Notes: a model not told the origin generated them from the letters alone. Numbered from the stretch's first letter, positions 33,839-42,983 are shown. The stretch: 64,000 nucleotides of DNA from Mageeibacillus sp. UBA6980 (GCA_002450095.1 DJYK01000003.1:92480-156479), one strand, 5' to 3'. Program-made: numbers and translations.

Positions 33839-35266
33839 ATGATAACAGGACGTCAAAAAGAAATTGAACTATTAAACACCGTACTGAACGATAACCGTTC
33901 CCATTTTCTTGCAGTTTATGGAAGACGAAGAATAGGAAAGACATTTCTAATAAGAGAATTCTTTGGAGGAAGATTTACTTTCATGCACTCAGGCTTATTT
34001 GAAGGTAAACTTAACGATCAGTTATATGCTTTCTCGTCCTCCCTTAAAGATGCCGGATACCAGCAGAAAAAAGCGATACACAACTGGCTGGAAGCTTTCG
34101 ATGCTCTTAAAGAACTTGTCTTGGAGTCTAAAGAGCATCGTAAAGTCATCTTTATCGACGAACTCTCATGGATGGACACTCCAAAAAGCAAACTGATAAT
34201 GGCGCTGGAGCATTTCTGGAACGGCTTCGCATCATCAAGAAATGATATTATCCTTATCGTCTGTGCATCTGCCACATCATGGATGTTATCCAATGTGGTT
34301 CACAACAAAGGAGGTCTGTATAACCGCCTTACAGAACAGCTCCATATTCAGTCTTTCTCTCTTAAAGACTGTGAAGATTATATCAACAACAAGAATATAG
34401 CTCTGAACAGGGAACAGATCGCACAGTACTACATGATCTTTGGCGGAGTACCGTTCTATTGGGATTTCCTACAGAAAGGCTACAGTCTTCAACAGAATAT
34501 TGATAACATTTTGTTCTCTCGTGAGGCTCCGCTTAAGAATGAATTTGATTATCTGTATGCATCCGTCTTCAAAAAGCCTCAAGTATATATCAGGATCGTC
34601 GAAACGCTGGCAACAAAGAAAGTCGGGATGACGCGCGAAGAGATAATCCAAAGGTCGGGAATCATCAACTCGGGTGATCTGTCCCATAAATTAGAAGAAC
34701 TTGAAAGCTGCGGATTCATACGTGTTTACTACGCTTTCGGAATGAAGAAAAAGAATGCCGTATACCAGCTGATTGATAGCTTTACTCTGTTTTACTATCA
34801 GTTCCTTAAATCAAGACCTACAGACGAACATTTCTGGTCCAATCAGATCAACACTCCTGCCGTAAACACATGGGCAGGTCTCGCCTTTGAACGTCTTTGT
34901 CTGCTTCATATCAATCAGATGAAACAAAAGCTAGGTATAACAGGCATCATTTCCGAAGTAAACTCCTTCTACTGTCAAGCTGATCCTGATAAAGGAATCA
35001 CAGGCTCCCAAATTGATCTTCTTATAGTCCGTAAAGATCAGGTAATCAACTTATGCGAGATGAAATACTCATCCTCCGAATATACAGTAACGGAAAAAAC
35101 TGATCGTTCAATTCGTAATAAGATCAATGACCTTCGCATCTCATCCGGCACAAAATATGCTATACATCCGACAATCGTAACAACCTATGGATTACTGCCT
35201 AACTCTTACTCAAACAACATACAGTCGGTGATTACTCTGGATGATCTGTTTCGTCAACACTATTAA
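33839..35266 (+). CDS. AAA ATPase with C-terminal PD-(D/E)XK nuclease-like domain (DUF234 type)
   Basis: A 475-residue protein. Walker A is GRRRIGKT near residue 29 and Walker B is VIFIDEL; a winged-helix segment follows (ITREEII-type, near residue 270). The C-terminus has a restriction-fold core, SQIDLLIVRKDQVINLCEMK, with the D...E-x-K residues. This is the layout of the archaeal/bacterial ATPase plus DUF234 family, often accessory and of unknown role. Start ATG 33839 is chosen because GAAGGA lies 6 nt upstream; an ATG at 33821 lacks this. Confidence 0.82.
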   Translation: MITGRQKEIELLNTVLNDNRSHFLAVYGRRRIGKTFLIREFFGGRFTFMHSGLFEGKLNDQLYAFSSSLKDAGYQQKKAIHNWLEAFDALKELVLESKEHRKVIFIDELSWMDTPKSKLIMALEHFWNGFASSRNDIILIVCASATSWMLSNVVHNKGGLYNRLTEQLHIQSFSLKDCEDYINNKNIALNREQIAQYYMIFGGVPFYWDFLQKGYSLQQNIDNILFSREAPLKNEFDYLYASVFKKPQVYIRIVETLATKKVGMTREEIIQRSGIINSGDLSHKLEELESCGFIRVYYAFGMKKKNAVYQLIDSFTLFYYQFLKSRPTDEHFWSNQINTPAVNTWAGLAFERLCLLHINQMKQKLGITGIISEVNSFYCQADPDKGITGSQIDLLIVRKDQVINLCEMKYSSSEYTVTEKTDRSIRNKINDLRISSGTKYAIHPTIVTTYGLLPNSYSNNIQSVITLDDLFRQHY

Positions 35267-35334
35267 CACGCAATAACAAAATCACAAAGGAATAATCTGT
35301 TGCACTCTTTTACAAAGCAGGCTGATCTGCTATC

Positions 35335-35511
35335 TCACAGTTGCCCTCTCACGGTCGTTTGGTACTCATCCCCGTTCTTGTAGTACGGACAGTCCTTGCT
35401 TCTTCTGTACGACAGCCTCATAACCTCATCTTCATCAAGATCGAGGTCACATAGGACTTCGCCTGTCATTTCATCCGTATATGCATACTGACATGTCTCA
35501 CAATTTGCCAT
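35335..35511 (-). CDS. Small Cys-rich protein (DUF6472-like)
   Basis: 58 residues starting MANCETCQYAYT and containing CDLDLDEDE and DCPYYKNGDEY. The spaced Cys residues suggest a zinc site. GGGAG precedes the ATG at 35511, while the open frame extends further upstream without a ribosome site. It follows the 35516 gene by 4 nt, so the two are coupled. Function unknown. Confidence 0.7.
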   Translation of the reverse strand: MANCETCQYAYTDEMTGEVLCDLDLDEDEVMRLSYRRSKDCPYYKNGDEYQTTVRGQL

Positions 35512-35515
35512 ATCA

Positions 35516-36862
35516 TCATCTCCCTTCCGGATATAGTTCTCGGTCAGCGTCATTAGAGCTTTCCGACATGGATCCCATTATCCTCTCTGTGTATCTGTAA
35601 AAACCTTTCACCCCTTCTCGCGACTCTTCCGCCGTGACGTGAGGAAGCGGTACCCTGAAATCATTAACGTAATCGTAACTGTCAATTATAAGTTTTCCGG
35701 CCATAATGTATACTCTTAATGCCTGCCTGATGTAAGTCGGAGAATCAAGGAGCGAGACTGTCCAAGGTTTCTTCCTTCCCCGGGGTGTCTTCGGCAGAAG
35801 AAAATAACGCCCTTCCGTCTTCGCCGATATATCCCTCTCGGAATAATTAATCGGAACGTAACCTTCCCCGGACGGCGTTCTCTCCTCATATATAACTTTT
35901 TTGATCCCTTCCCCCTCGAAGAATACTTTTGTCCTTTTATATATACTGTGTGTCACCGAGTAGACCACCTCGACATCCCATGACGGATCGACAGGAGACA
36001 AACCGTAGCAGCAGCGCATCAGGTCATCAAGCTTCAAACAAGACTCGTCGCTGTCGAAGGCCTCACTGCCCCGGCTTTTCCTTACCTCTCTTCCCTTACT
36101 TAAACTCTCCTGCTCCCTTTGCAAGATAAAGTCGCCGCTCTTCATTCCGTCGAAAGAATTAATAACATCTTCCGGAAAGAACTTTCTAAGGTTCTCTTCA
36201 TCAACGCCGTACTTTCCTCTCCAATGAACAAGCGGGTAGAAGTTGTCTGTCTCGTATCCATCGAAACCGCGTTCACCGAATGGTGTAAACACCTCGTTGT
36301 ACCCTCTTCGATCCGGAGCCTCAAGTATCCCCATCGTCGACAGCACACCAAGTATCAGGTTTATCCGACCTGCATTCGCTTTAATGATCTTAAGACCGGT
36401 TATCTTCTTTTGAAGCGCCGTGTACTTATTATTCGGTCCCATATTCCTCGCGACATCGAGTATCTTGCAAAGAATATCCGCATCTTCCTTCGTATATTTA
36501 ACTTCGGGAAGAGTCTTATAATTCATAAGATCGCGGAGCGCATAATCCGCAGTCTGCATATGATCGAGACCGTCAAGATACTTAACTATCGACTCGTAAA
36601 CCAACCTGCCGTCAACGCTTCGCATATCCATGCCACAGATCTGACAAAATGAGCTGCGTCCGATCATCAGAGGATCATGTTTGATCAGTTTCTTGGCATA
36701 TATGTAACTTGCGATAGCGGTCATGTATTCTATACGCCCTGTTGAGAGACTGTAGAGAAAACCGTTAACGAGCTTATTCTGATCTGATTTTTCGGCAACC
36801 TTAATAAGTCTGCCCACCGACCTGTTATGCTTCTTAATATCTGACGCGGTCAATTTCTTCAT
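35516..36862 (-). CDS. Hypothetical protein, 448 residues
   Basis: Not recognised. A soluble protein with no signal or membrane segment. A Cys pair (FCQICGMD) sits near residue 75. The middle part (GRINLILGVLSTMGILEAPDR near residue 165) resembles a winged-helix segment, and the C-terminal half has a charged, beta-rich look. Starts directly after the lipoprotein gene's stop (14 nt) and runs into the DUF6472-like gene, so all three are probably one operon. Confidence 0.6.
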   Translation of the reverse strand: MKKLTASDIKKHNRSVGRLIKVAEKSDQNKLVNGFLYSLSTGRIEYMTAIASYIYAKKLIKHDPLMIGRSSFCQICGMDMRSVDGRLVYESIVKYLDGLDHMQTADYALRDLMNYKTLPEVKYTKEDADILCKILDVARNMGPNNKYTALQKKITGLKIIKANAGRINLILGVLSTMGILEAPDRRGYNEVFTPFGERGFDGYETDNFYPLVHWRGKYGVDEENLRKFFPEDVINSFDGMKSGDFILQREQESLSKGREVRKSRGSEAFDSDESCLKLDDLMRCCYGLSPVDPSWDVEVVYSVTHSIYKRTKVFFEGEGIKKVIYEERTPSGEGYVPINYSERDISAKTEGRYFLLPKTPRGRKKPWTVSLLDSPTYIRQALRVYIMAGKLIIDSYDYVNDFRVPLPHVTAEESREGVKGFYRYTERIMGSMSESSNDADRELYPEGR

Positions 36863-36875
36863 AAGAAATCGACTT

Positions 36876-37541
36876 TTACAATACCAGTTCGGCGATATTA
36901 AGAAGGAAGTTACCTGCGGATGTAACGCTTATGTAAGCGCATTTCCACTGTCCGCCGTCGTTAACGAGGATGCAGTAGTTCGTTCCGTATACTTCCTGTG
37001 TCGCGAGAACGCCGCAGGGAACCGCGCCATCCAACTCATCGGATGTCACTTCGTTATAAGCATCCAACACATCACCGGTCAGTGTCATGTCCTGTACGGG
37101 GAACCAGCCTCCGACCAGAAGCTCGTCTGGCTCATCCTCGAGATACATCGTCTCGGCAGTAGAAGAATGTGCGAAAGACGGGTATTTGACCTGCTCGACC
37201 GTCACACTCGATCCTACATCCCGAACGGTAACTATCACCCAATTAGCTTCTGCATCGGGTGACACCACCGAAGAACGGCAAAGAAAACTCGTTCCGAGAG
37301 GATCCGACTCAGGTACGCCGAGGCAGATGATCGGTACATATTCAACATCGAGGACTTCCGTTGCCGCATCAAACAGGTTCTGTCGGTCAGAGTTCATCTC
37401 CCATTCGGATGTATCGGCTTGAACGGCAGATACTGACTGCTCGGTTTCTGCCTCTGTCTCGGCCGGCTTTTCCGAACTGCAACCGCACATTACAGCGGTA
37501 CCCATTGACGCAACCAATAAAAGCGAGATTAACCTCTTCAT
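36876..37541 (-). CDS. Hypothetical lipoprotein
   Basis: 221 residues. Lipoprotein signal MKRLISLLLVASMG with lipobox VMCGC; an acidic Thr/Glu linker (EKPAETEAETEQ) follows, then a ~170-residue extracytoplasmic domain with no recognised motif. Start ATG 37541 is preceded by GGGAGGCGG at good spacing; the frame continues 7 codons upstream. First gene of the minus-strand group ending with the DUF6472-like gene. Confidence 0.7.
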   Translation of the reverse strand: MKRLISLLLVASMGTAVMCGCSSEKPAETEAETEQSVSAVQADTSEWEMNSDRQNLFDAATEVLDVEYVPIICLGVPESDPLGTSFLCRSSVVSPDAEANWVIVTVRDVGSSVTVEQVKYPSFAHSSTAETMYLEDEPDELLVGGWFPVQDMTLTGDVLDAYNEVTSDELDGAVPCGVLATQEVYGTNYCILVNDGGQWKCAYISVTSAGNFLLNIAELVL

Positions 37542-37735
37542 ATAAACCGCCTCCCGGATCATTATGTTTCTATTCTATCATTGTAGCCTTCGAATAAAAG
37601 CGGTCTTGCCGTTACTTCTATCTTCAAATCATGCTCTCGATGATCACGGATGACGCGTCTACCCTGTCTTCTTCGATCTGCTCTTCGTACACCGTTGCCA
37701 GGGCTCCGTCAAGCTGAAGCCTTATGCTCTGCGCT

Positions 37736-38380
37736 CTACAGATTTGATTTAATAAACCCGGCCAGAAAATTTCCCAGCTTTCGCTGGTTATCTTCATCCA
37801 TATGGACGCCGTCCGCATCACTTACCTTCACGTGATCGGCGGCATCGATAAACTCTGTGCCGTACATCTGCGACAGTTTTCTATACCAGTCAGACAATTC
37901 CTTTGACAGTTTAATCGCGTTCTCATAGCCGAAGCTGTCCCCGAGCCAGGAATCCCTTATCGCATCTGAGATATGTGGCGGTGCGACCAATACGATCTTA
38001 AAGCGGTTTTGGCATCTGAACTCGTTATACGCCTTGACCTTCTCTATAAGTATCTGCATCTCTCCCGCGATATCCATCGCCGAGTAAGAGAACTTACGCT
38101 TACAGTCGTTAGACCCCAGCATGATGATCAATACATCAAAGGGTGTATGTGTCTCGAGGCACGGACCTATATATGTAAGTCCGTTCTTCTCCCCTTCAGC
38201 AGGATCTTCAGTCGCTATGGTGCGGCCGTTCTGCCCTTCCTCTATAACTTCATATTCATCGCCCAGGATCTGACCCATCACGCGCGGCCACCTGATGCTC
38301 TCATCAAAACGCACTCTGTTAACGGGATCATATCCCCATGTAAGCGAATCACCGAAACATAAAATTCTCTTCTTAGCCAT
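37736..38380 (-). CDS. SGNH/GDSL-type hydrolase
   Basis: A 214-residue cytoplasmic hydrolase. Block I is CFGDSLTWG with the catalytic Ser, block II has EGQNGRT, block III is MLGSNDCKR, and block V is DGVHMDEDNQ with the catalytic Asp-His. It resembles arylesterase-like members. GAGAGG precedes the ATG, and a TACAAT lies upstream. In the 170 bp after its stop a short open frame (QLDGALATVYEEQIEED) may be a gene fragment. Confidence 0.9.
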   Translation of the reverse strand: MAKKRILCFGDSLTWGYDPVNRVRFDESIRWPRVMGQILGDEYEVIEEGQNGRTIATEDPAEGEKNGLTYIGPCLETHTPFDVLIIMLGSNDCKRKFSYSAMDIAGEMQILIEKVKAYNEFRCQNRFKIVLVAPPHISDAIRDSWLGDSFGYENAIKLSKELSDWYRKLSQMYGTEFIDAADHVKVSDADGVHMDEDNQRKLGNFLAGFIKSNL

Positions 38381-38447
38381 ATCAAAAACCTCTCTTAACC
38401 AATTGTATCATCACACCCGGGACTTTCAGTTATCCATATTGATGTAA

Positions 38448-38488
38448 AAAGTCCCGTTTTTCACTCAAATAAGCCAAAACGGGACTTT
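38448..38488 (-). terminator. Intrinsic terminator after DNA glycosylase gene
   Basis: AAAGTCCCGTTTT pairs with AAAACGGGACTTT around a 15-nt loop; the minus strand continues TTTTTAC. Three further GTCCCG/CGGGAC copies surround it (38418, 38491, 38524 region), an unusual density of the same stem sequence. Confidence 0.75.
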
Positions 38489-38566
38489 GGGCGGGACTTT
38501 TTTATAAACACGGAACCATTTTAAGTCCCGACCGCAACCGCCGTTATACAGATGGCCTTCGGATCT

Positions 38567-39043
38567 TCATAACAATAGCTTTCTCCACGCCTCAGTCAAT
38601 CGGTCAAGAGACCACGCCGCATTGGCGGGACTTGTCGAAGGAAGGCATACAGCCTCCCTCCCGATAACGGATCTGATATATCTGTTATAGATTCTCTCAG
38701 CGGTCTTACCGTTAACACATATCTTAATTATATCCGCACGTTGAAGGATCTGATCGATATCGTTCACAACTGCATTTCTGATGCTCGAATCTGAAGAACC
38801 TTCGATCTCACACGAGCCGATAACATCCCAGACAGCTATATGATTACGAAGAAGAAACTCTTTCTTATCTTCATTTGAATGAGGCAGGTCTTCATTAAAC
38901 AATGACGCGAGGACCTTCCAGAAACGGTTCTGAGGGTGACCGTAGTAAAACCCCGTCTCTCTCGACTTTACGGACGGAAAACTCCCGAGTATCAGGATCT
39001 TCGAATCTTTATCGTATACAGGCTCGATCGGATGAATTATCAT
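38567..39043 (-). CDS. DNA-deoxyinosine glycosylase (UDG superfamily)
   Basis: A 158-residue uracil-DNA-glycosylase-fold protein of the hypoxanthine-specific family. Motif 1 is LILGSFPSVKSRE, followed by FYYGHPQNRFW, and motif 2 is LPSTSPANAAW. These enzymes excise hypoxanthine arising from adenine deamination. Its start overlaps the antiporter gene end by 4 nt, so they are co-transcribed. Confidence 0.88.
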   Translation of the reverse strand: MIIHPIEPVYDKDSKILILGSFPSVKSRETGFYYGHPQNRFWKVLASLFNEDLPHSNEDKKEFLLRNHIAVWDVIGSCEIEGSSDSSIRNAVVNDIDQILQRADIIKICVNGKTAERIYNRYIRSVIGREAVCLPSTSPANAAWSLDRLTEAWRKLLL

Positions 39044-40356
39044 CTCTCTTTATCCCTGATTATCGAGATCGTCACCGTGATTATGAGCATAAAGGGATAG
39101 ATCAGATAAGGTATGAGCGACATGCTCGTAATGCGGCCTATATTAGCGGCAACAAGAAGTTGTGCGCCGTATGGGATTATTCCCTGCATTATGCATGAAC
39201 AGGTATCAAGAAGCGATGCCGTCTTCTTTGAAGAAACATTGTATTCTTCACTTATCTGCTTTGCTATCGGAGCCGCAATTACAATGGCAACCGTATTGTT
39301 GGCCGTAGCTACATCCATGATCGCAGTAAGCATAGCGATGCCCGCCATCCCGCCTCGCCGTCCTTTTGCCGTCTTCTTGATACGAGAGAGTATTGCTTCA
39401 AAGCCGCCGTTTACCTTAATAAGTGCTGCTATCGAAGCAACAAGGATAGTGACGATGATCGTCTCGAACATACCGGACATACCGTTACCGAGAGATATAA
39501 GAGCAGAAGTGTAGGTCAGCGATCCGGTTACGGCTCCGGCCCCGATAAACAGGATGATTCCCGTGATCAGGACTATGAACACGTTAATACCGATAACAGA
39601 CATCGCGAGGACAATAAAGTACGGCAGTGCCTGAATCAGACTAAACTCGAATTCCCCTACGTCTGCGCCCTGCGGTGTAATGGCATTTATTATGAGCAAC
39701 ACAAGGGTCACTATGGCCGCGGGCAGAGCTACCTTAATGTTGGTGCGGAATTTATCTTTCATCTCGACTCCCTGTGTCTTGGTAGCCGCGATCGTCGTGT
39801 CAGATATAAAAGACAGATTGTCACCGAACATCGAGCCTCCGACTATAACGCCGAGACAGAAAGGAAGCGCGATCCCTCCGTTCTGCGATACCGCGCATGC
39901 GATCGGAGCGAGAACGGAGATAGTACCGACACTTGTTCCCATAGCCATCGATATGATACAGGAGATCAGAAAAAGGCCCGGGACTGCAAATCTTCCGGGA
40001 ATTATGCTGAGCAGCATATTAGCCGTACTCGACGCTCCTCCGGCCTCGCTCGCTATCCCGCTGAACGCTCCTGCCAAAAGAAAAATAAACAGCATTATGA
40101 CGATGTTGTCGTCACCTATGCCTTGTGCACACGTATGGATCTTCTCATCAAAACTTCTGTTCCTGTTCTGCAGAAAGGCCGCTATCAAAGAGATCGAGAA
40201 AGCGAGTACGACCGATACTACATAGAATCCCATATGTCCGTCGATTGGTCTTACGTATTCAAAGAATATCCCGTTGCCAAGATAAAGGATCAGAAAGATC
40301 ACTATCGGTATCAAGGCCCGCCTTCCGGACCTGAGTTCATCTTTTTCTTTATTCAT
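39040..40356 (-). CDS. Na+/H+ antiporter (NhaC family)
   Basis: A 438-residue membrane protein with about 11 hydrophobic segments. Family features include MAMGTSVGTISVLAPIA near residue 140, GGSMFGDNLSFISDTTI near residue 172 and the inverted second half with ATANNTVAIVIAAPIA. Expected to exchange Na+ (or organic acids, as in some NhaC relatives) for protons. A strong GGGGGG Shine-Dalgarno precedes the ATG. Confidence 0.88.
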   Translation of the reverse strand: MNKEKDELRSGRRALIPIVIFLILYLGNGIFFEYVRPIDGHMGFYVVSVVLAFSISLIAAFLQNRNRSFDEKIHTCAQGIGDDNIVIMLFIFLLAGAFSGIASEAGGASSTANMLLSIIPGRFAVPGLFLISCIISMAMGTSVGTISVLAPIACAVSQNGGIALPFCLGVIVGGSMFGDNLSFISDTTIAATKTQGVEMKDKFRTNIKVALPAAIVTLVLLIINAITPQGADVGEFEFSLIQALPYFIVLAMSVIGINVFIVLITGIILFIGAGAVTGSLTYTSALISLGNGMSGMFETIIVTILVASIAALIKVNGGFEAILSRIKKTAKGRRGGMAGIAMLTAIMDVATANNTVAIVIAAPIAKQISEEYNVSSKKTASLLDTCSCIMQGIIPYGAQLLVAANIGRITSMSLIPYLIYPFMLIITVTISIIRDKER

Positions 40357-40399
40357 ATTATTCCCCCCCGATTACGATTATATCCTCTTTTACATACTG

Positions 40400-40428
40400 T
40401 TGCCCGTTATTTCTTTTGTATGTATTAT
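40400..40428 (+). promoter_or_regulatory. Promoter placing the transcript start on the hydrolase ATG
   Basis: TTGCCC (40400-40405), 17 nt, TATTAT (40423-40428). The predicted +1 is at about 40435, exactly the ATG, so the transcript would be leaderless. Confidence 0.5.
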
Positions 40429-40434
40429 GGAGTC

Positions 40435-41175
40435 ATGATCATCATGAGTGACAACATAAGGCTCAGCGCTGTTTTGGAACGACCGGAAGGACTCTCACAA
40501 TGTCCTCTGTGCATAATAATCCACGGTTTTACCGGAGACATGGAAGAACGGCACATCAAGGCTGTGGCTGAAACGATGCGTTGTAACGGCATCGCGACTT
40601 TACGAGTGGATATGTACGGGCACGGCGAAAGCGACGGTAGATTCGAAGATCATACGCTGTTTAAATGGCTTACAAACGGAATGGACGTGATCGATCATTC
40701 CCTGACTTTGGATTTTGTATCCGAGATATGGCTGTGCGGGCATTCGCAGGGCGGACTTCTGACGATGCTCCTCGCATCTATGGAACGGGATATAGTAAAG
40801 AGACTCTTCGCGCTGTCACCTGCAGTAATGATCCCGGATCAGGCGCGTGAAGGAAGTACTCTGGGAATGAGCTTCGACCCCGTTGATCTGCCGAAGTATC
40901 TGGATGTAAAACCGGGATACAGACTTAAAAACAACTACATACGTGTCGCACAGACCATCGATGTCGACCGGGCCGTAAGAGCCTTCAAGGGGAAAGTATT
41001 CGTCGCGATAGGGACCGACGACCGGACCGTATCGCCTTCGATCGTTGCCCGGACAGTAGCCGGATACTCCGATTGTAAATACGTTGATATACCGGGCGAT
41101 ACGCATTGCTTTGATAACAATCTCGAATGTCTGACGGCGCAGCTCGACAACTATCTTAAAGAGCAGGTTTATTAA
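40435..41175 (+). CDS. Alpha/beta hydrolase (esterase type)
   Basis: A 246-residue serine hydrolase. Oxyanion region HGFTGD, nucleophile elbow GHSQGG near residue 106, Asp in GTDDRTV, and His in GDTHCF near the end form a complete triad. The pattern resembles Est1E/cinnamoyl-esterase-like hydrolases of rumen clostridia. The frame is open further upstream to 40123 but that part is antisense to the antiporter gene and non-coding in style. ATG 40435 fits the promoter; ATG 40444 is an alternative with GGAG 11 nt upstream. Confidence 0.85.
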   Translation: MIIMSDNIRLSAVLERPEGLSQCPLCIIIHGFTGDMEERHIKAVAETMRCNGIATLRVDMYGHGESDGRFEDHTLFKWLTNGMDVIDHSLTLDFVSEIWLCGHSQGGLLTMLLASMERDIVKRLFALSPAVMIPDQAREGSTLGMSFDPVDLPKYLDVKPGYRLKNNYIRVAQTIDVDRAVRAFKGKVFVAIGTDDRTVSPSIVARTVAGYSDCKYVDIPGDTHCFDNNLECLTAQLDNYLKEQVY

Positions 41176-41218
41176 CAGCAGAGCGGCATCAGAAAACAAT
41201 TGGTCTGTCCGTTACCCC

Positions 41219-41332
41219 ATCCACAAAAGCATCCACAAATCTCTGAGTTTTTGTGGATGGATCTGTGGATAAGCGGTCATATCCACAAAATCATCCACAG
41301 ACTTGCTTATTTTTGTGGATGGATTTGTGGAT
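41219..41332. repeat. Tandem palindromes built from eight DnaA-box-like heptamers
   Basis: The 7-mer ATCCACA occurs at 41219, 41231, 41281 and 41293, and its complement TGTGGAT at 41252, 41264, 41314 and 41326. This makes two tandem units of 62 bp, each two direct then two inverted copies. TGTGGATAA at 41264-41272 is a perfect DnaA box (TTATCCACA). It lies between convergent genes, so it could also work as a transcript end. Confidence 0.8.
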
Positions 41333-41378
41333 GGACGATCATTCTATATCAAGCACAGAGCACTCGGCTGTTCGATGG

Positions 41379-42839
41379 TCACAGATACAGGATCTCATCG
41401 GCTATATTGTCGGTGAATGCCTGATCATGCTCGACGAAGATCATCGTTATGTCACTATCGCCGATAAGCCGCTCGATCTCCTTTCTGATATAGACATCTA
41501 TGTAGTTCAGAGGTTCATCCCAGATATAGATATCAGCCTGCTCACAAAGAGACAAAGCGATCATCACGATCTTCTTTTGCCCTAATGACAATCCGTCAAC
41601 ATCCCTGTCGAGCATCTGCTTGGTAAAGCCCATCTTGATAAGGATCGTAGAAAGCTGTGTCTTATCGACGCCCCTTCGCCCCGCTATCTCATATATGGTG
41701 CCTTTAAGGGAAGATGTATCCTGACCGACATACGAGAATCGGATTCCGGGAGCTGTATAGATCTTACCTTCGGCTGTGATCCCTTCGTCTTCTCCTTTCC
41801 CTGCAAGGTATTTAAGGAGTGTACTCTTACCGCAGCCGTTGTTCCCGTTGACGGATATCTTAAGGCCCTGGCGCACTTGAAGGTTTATTCCGCTTCTGAT
41901 CGGGAGACCGTCCCTTTTTATCGTCACATCGTTAAGTTCAATCGGAGTCTTATTGGGATGCGTGCTTCCGGTGATCTTAAGTTTCTCCTCCTTCTCGAGA
42001 TTCGTAAGAAGCGATGACTTCTCTTCGATCTTTCTCTCGTTCCGGCGCTGAAGGTTACTTGCAAGCGATTGAAGTTTACGTGACTTCTCAGCCTCGTATG
42101 ATCTCATCCAATGGTTCTGTGCGACCTTCGAAGGCGCTTTGCTCCTGTTCTTATTAGCCTCAGCCTTGGATGCCCATCTCGCATTCTTCTTCACCGCATC
42201 CTCGATCCCGCTTATCTCTTTTTTAAGTTGCTCGTTACGCACTTTCTGTCCGCTCAGAAGCTTCTCGTTATTATCCCACCAGACCGAGAACGTCGATGCG
42301 GTAAGTTCGGCGCCCGTCTTGGTTATCACGAGCGTATGATCCGTACATCGATCGAGGAAGCTTCGGTCATGCGAGATCATTATGAAGCCGTCTTTCTGCG
42401 CCAGGTACTTGGCGACCGATTCTCTTCCCTGTCTGTCGAGATGGTTCGTAGGTTCGTCGATAAGCGGGTACTTTCCTTCCGAAGCAAACAGATGCGCGAG
42501 CATGAGTTTTGTCCTCTCGCCTCCCGACAGTGTCTCTATAGGACGCCACATAATGTCGGGATCCGCATCCATAAGATTCAATTCTTTCCTTATCTTCCAG
42601 TCTTCGGCATCCGTAAGATCGTCGAGCGGGAAACATATAGTCTCGGGAACGCCCGTGACCGTTCCGCTATAGGAAAGCTCACCTTTAAGTATCTTAAGAA
42701 AAGTAGTCTTGCCCCTTCCGTTGCGTCCTGCAAGTGCCAGACGCCAGGTGGTATCGATCCCGAGAGTCAGATGCGAGAATACATCCTCCTCGGATCCGTC
42801 GTAACCGAATGAGAGATCGTTTATGTTAATAAGTGCCAT
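41379..42839 (-). CDS. ABC-F ribosomal protection protein (Lsa type)
   Basis: A 486-residue protein with two ABC domains and no membrane segment. The start (LSFGYDGSEEDVF, then GIDTTWRLALAGRNGRGKTT) resembles Lsa proteins. First domain: Walker A GRNGRGKTT, signature LSGGERTKL, Walker B PLIDEPTNHLD. The linker (~residues 200-290) is a long charged helical pair, the ribosome-contacting part. Second domain: Walker A GNNGCGKST, then LSLGQKK and IYIWDEPLNYID, again Lsa-like. Such proteins displace lincosamide, pleuromutilin and streptogramin A antibiotics from the ribosome. An upstream leader peptide and attenuator support inducible expression. Which drugs it covers is not predictable from this reading. 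Confidence 0.85.
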   Translation of the reverse strand: MALININDLSFGYDGSEEDVFSHLTLGIDTTWRLALAGRNGRGKTTFLKILKGELSYSGTVTGVPETICFPLDDLTDAEDWKIRKELNLMDADPDIMWRPIETLSGGERTKLMLAHLFASEGKYPLIDEPTNHLDRQGRESVAKYLAQKDGFIMISHDRSFLDRCTDHTLVITKTGAELTASTFSVWWDNNEKLLSGQKVRNEQLKKEISGIEDAVKKNARWASKAEANKNRSKAPSKVAQNHWMRSYEAEKSRKLQSLASNLQRRNERKIEEKSSLLTNLEKEEKLKITGSTHPNKTPIELNDVTIKRDGLPIRSGINLQVRQGLKISVNGNNGCGKSTLLKYLAGKGEDEGITAEGKIYTAPGIRFSYVGQDTSSLKGTIYEIAGRRGVDKTQLSTILIKMGFTKQMLDRDVDGLSLGQKKIVMIALSLCEQADIYIWDEPLNYIDVYIRKEIERLIGDSDITMIFVEHDQAFTDNIADEILYL

Positions 42840-42862
42840 ATATTATTTACCTCCGTGTATAA

Positions 42863-42970
42863 CACGTCGGATAAATCCGTAAACAAATACCGCGACCAAA
42901 AGCCGCGGCATCAGAATAAAACACATCAATGTATTAAAGATTCAGAACATCAAAAAAGACTTATCCGCGT
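42863..42970 (-). promoter_or_regulatory. Attenuator between leader peptide and ABC-F gene
   Basis: On the minus strand, CACGCGGATAA just after the leader stop (42970-42960) can pair with TTATCCGACGTG (42875-42864) close to the ABC-F Shine-Dalgarno: 11 bp with one bulged A. Between them CCGCG...CGCGG (42908-42890) forms a hairpin followed by TATTTGTTT, a terminator-like end. These alternative structures fit ribosome-stalling attenuation, as known for vmlR and lsaA. Confidence 0.6.
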
Positions 42971-42983
42971 GATAATAAAAACC

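Noticed and set aside
37624..37821. Separate gene on the minus strand (QLDGALATVYEEQIEED)
   Set aside because: Its first half overlaps the hydrolase gene in another frame and it has no ribosome site; at most the ~110 bp after the hydrolase stop is a gene fragment.
40123..40434. N-terminal extension of the alpha/beta hydrolase
   Set aside because: It lies antisense to the antiporter gene, adds ~100 residues not found in the family, and a promoter with its +1 at 40435 fits the shorter start.
41219..41332. Chromosomal replication origin
   Set aside because: DnaA-box-like sites are present but there is no dnaA, dnaN, rpmH or AT-rich unwinding element beside them.
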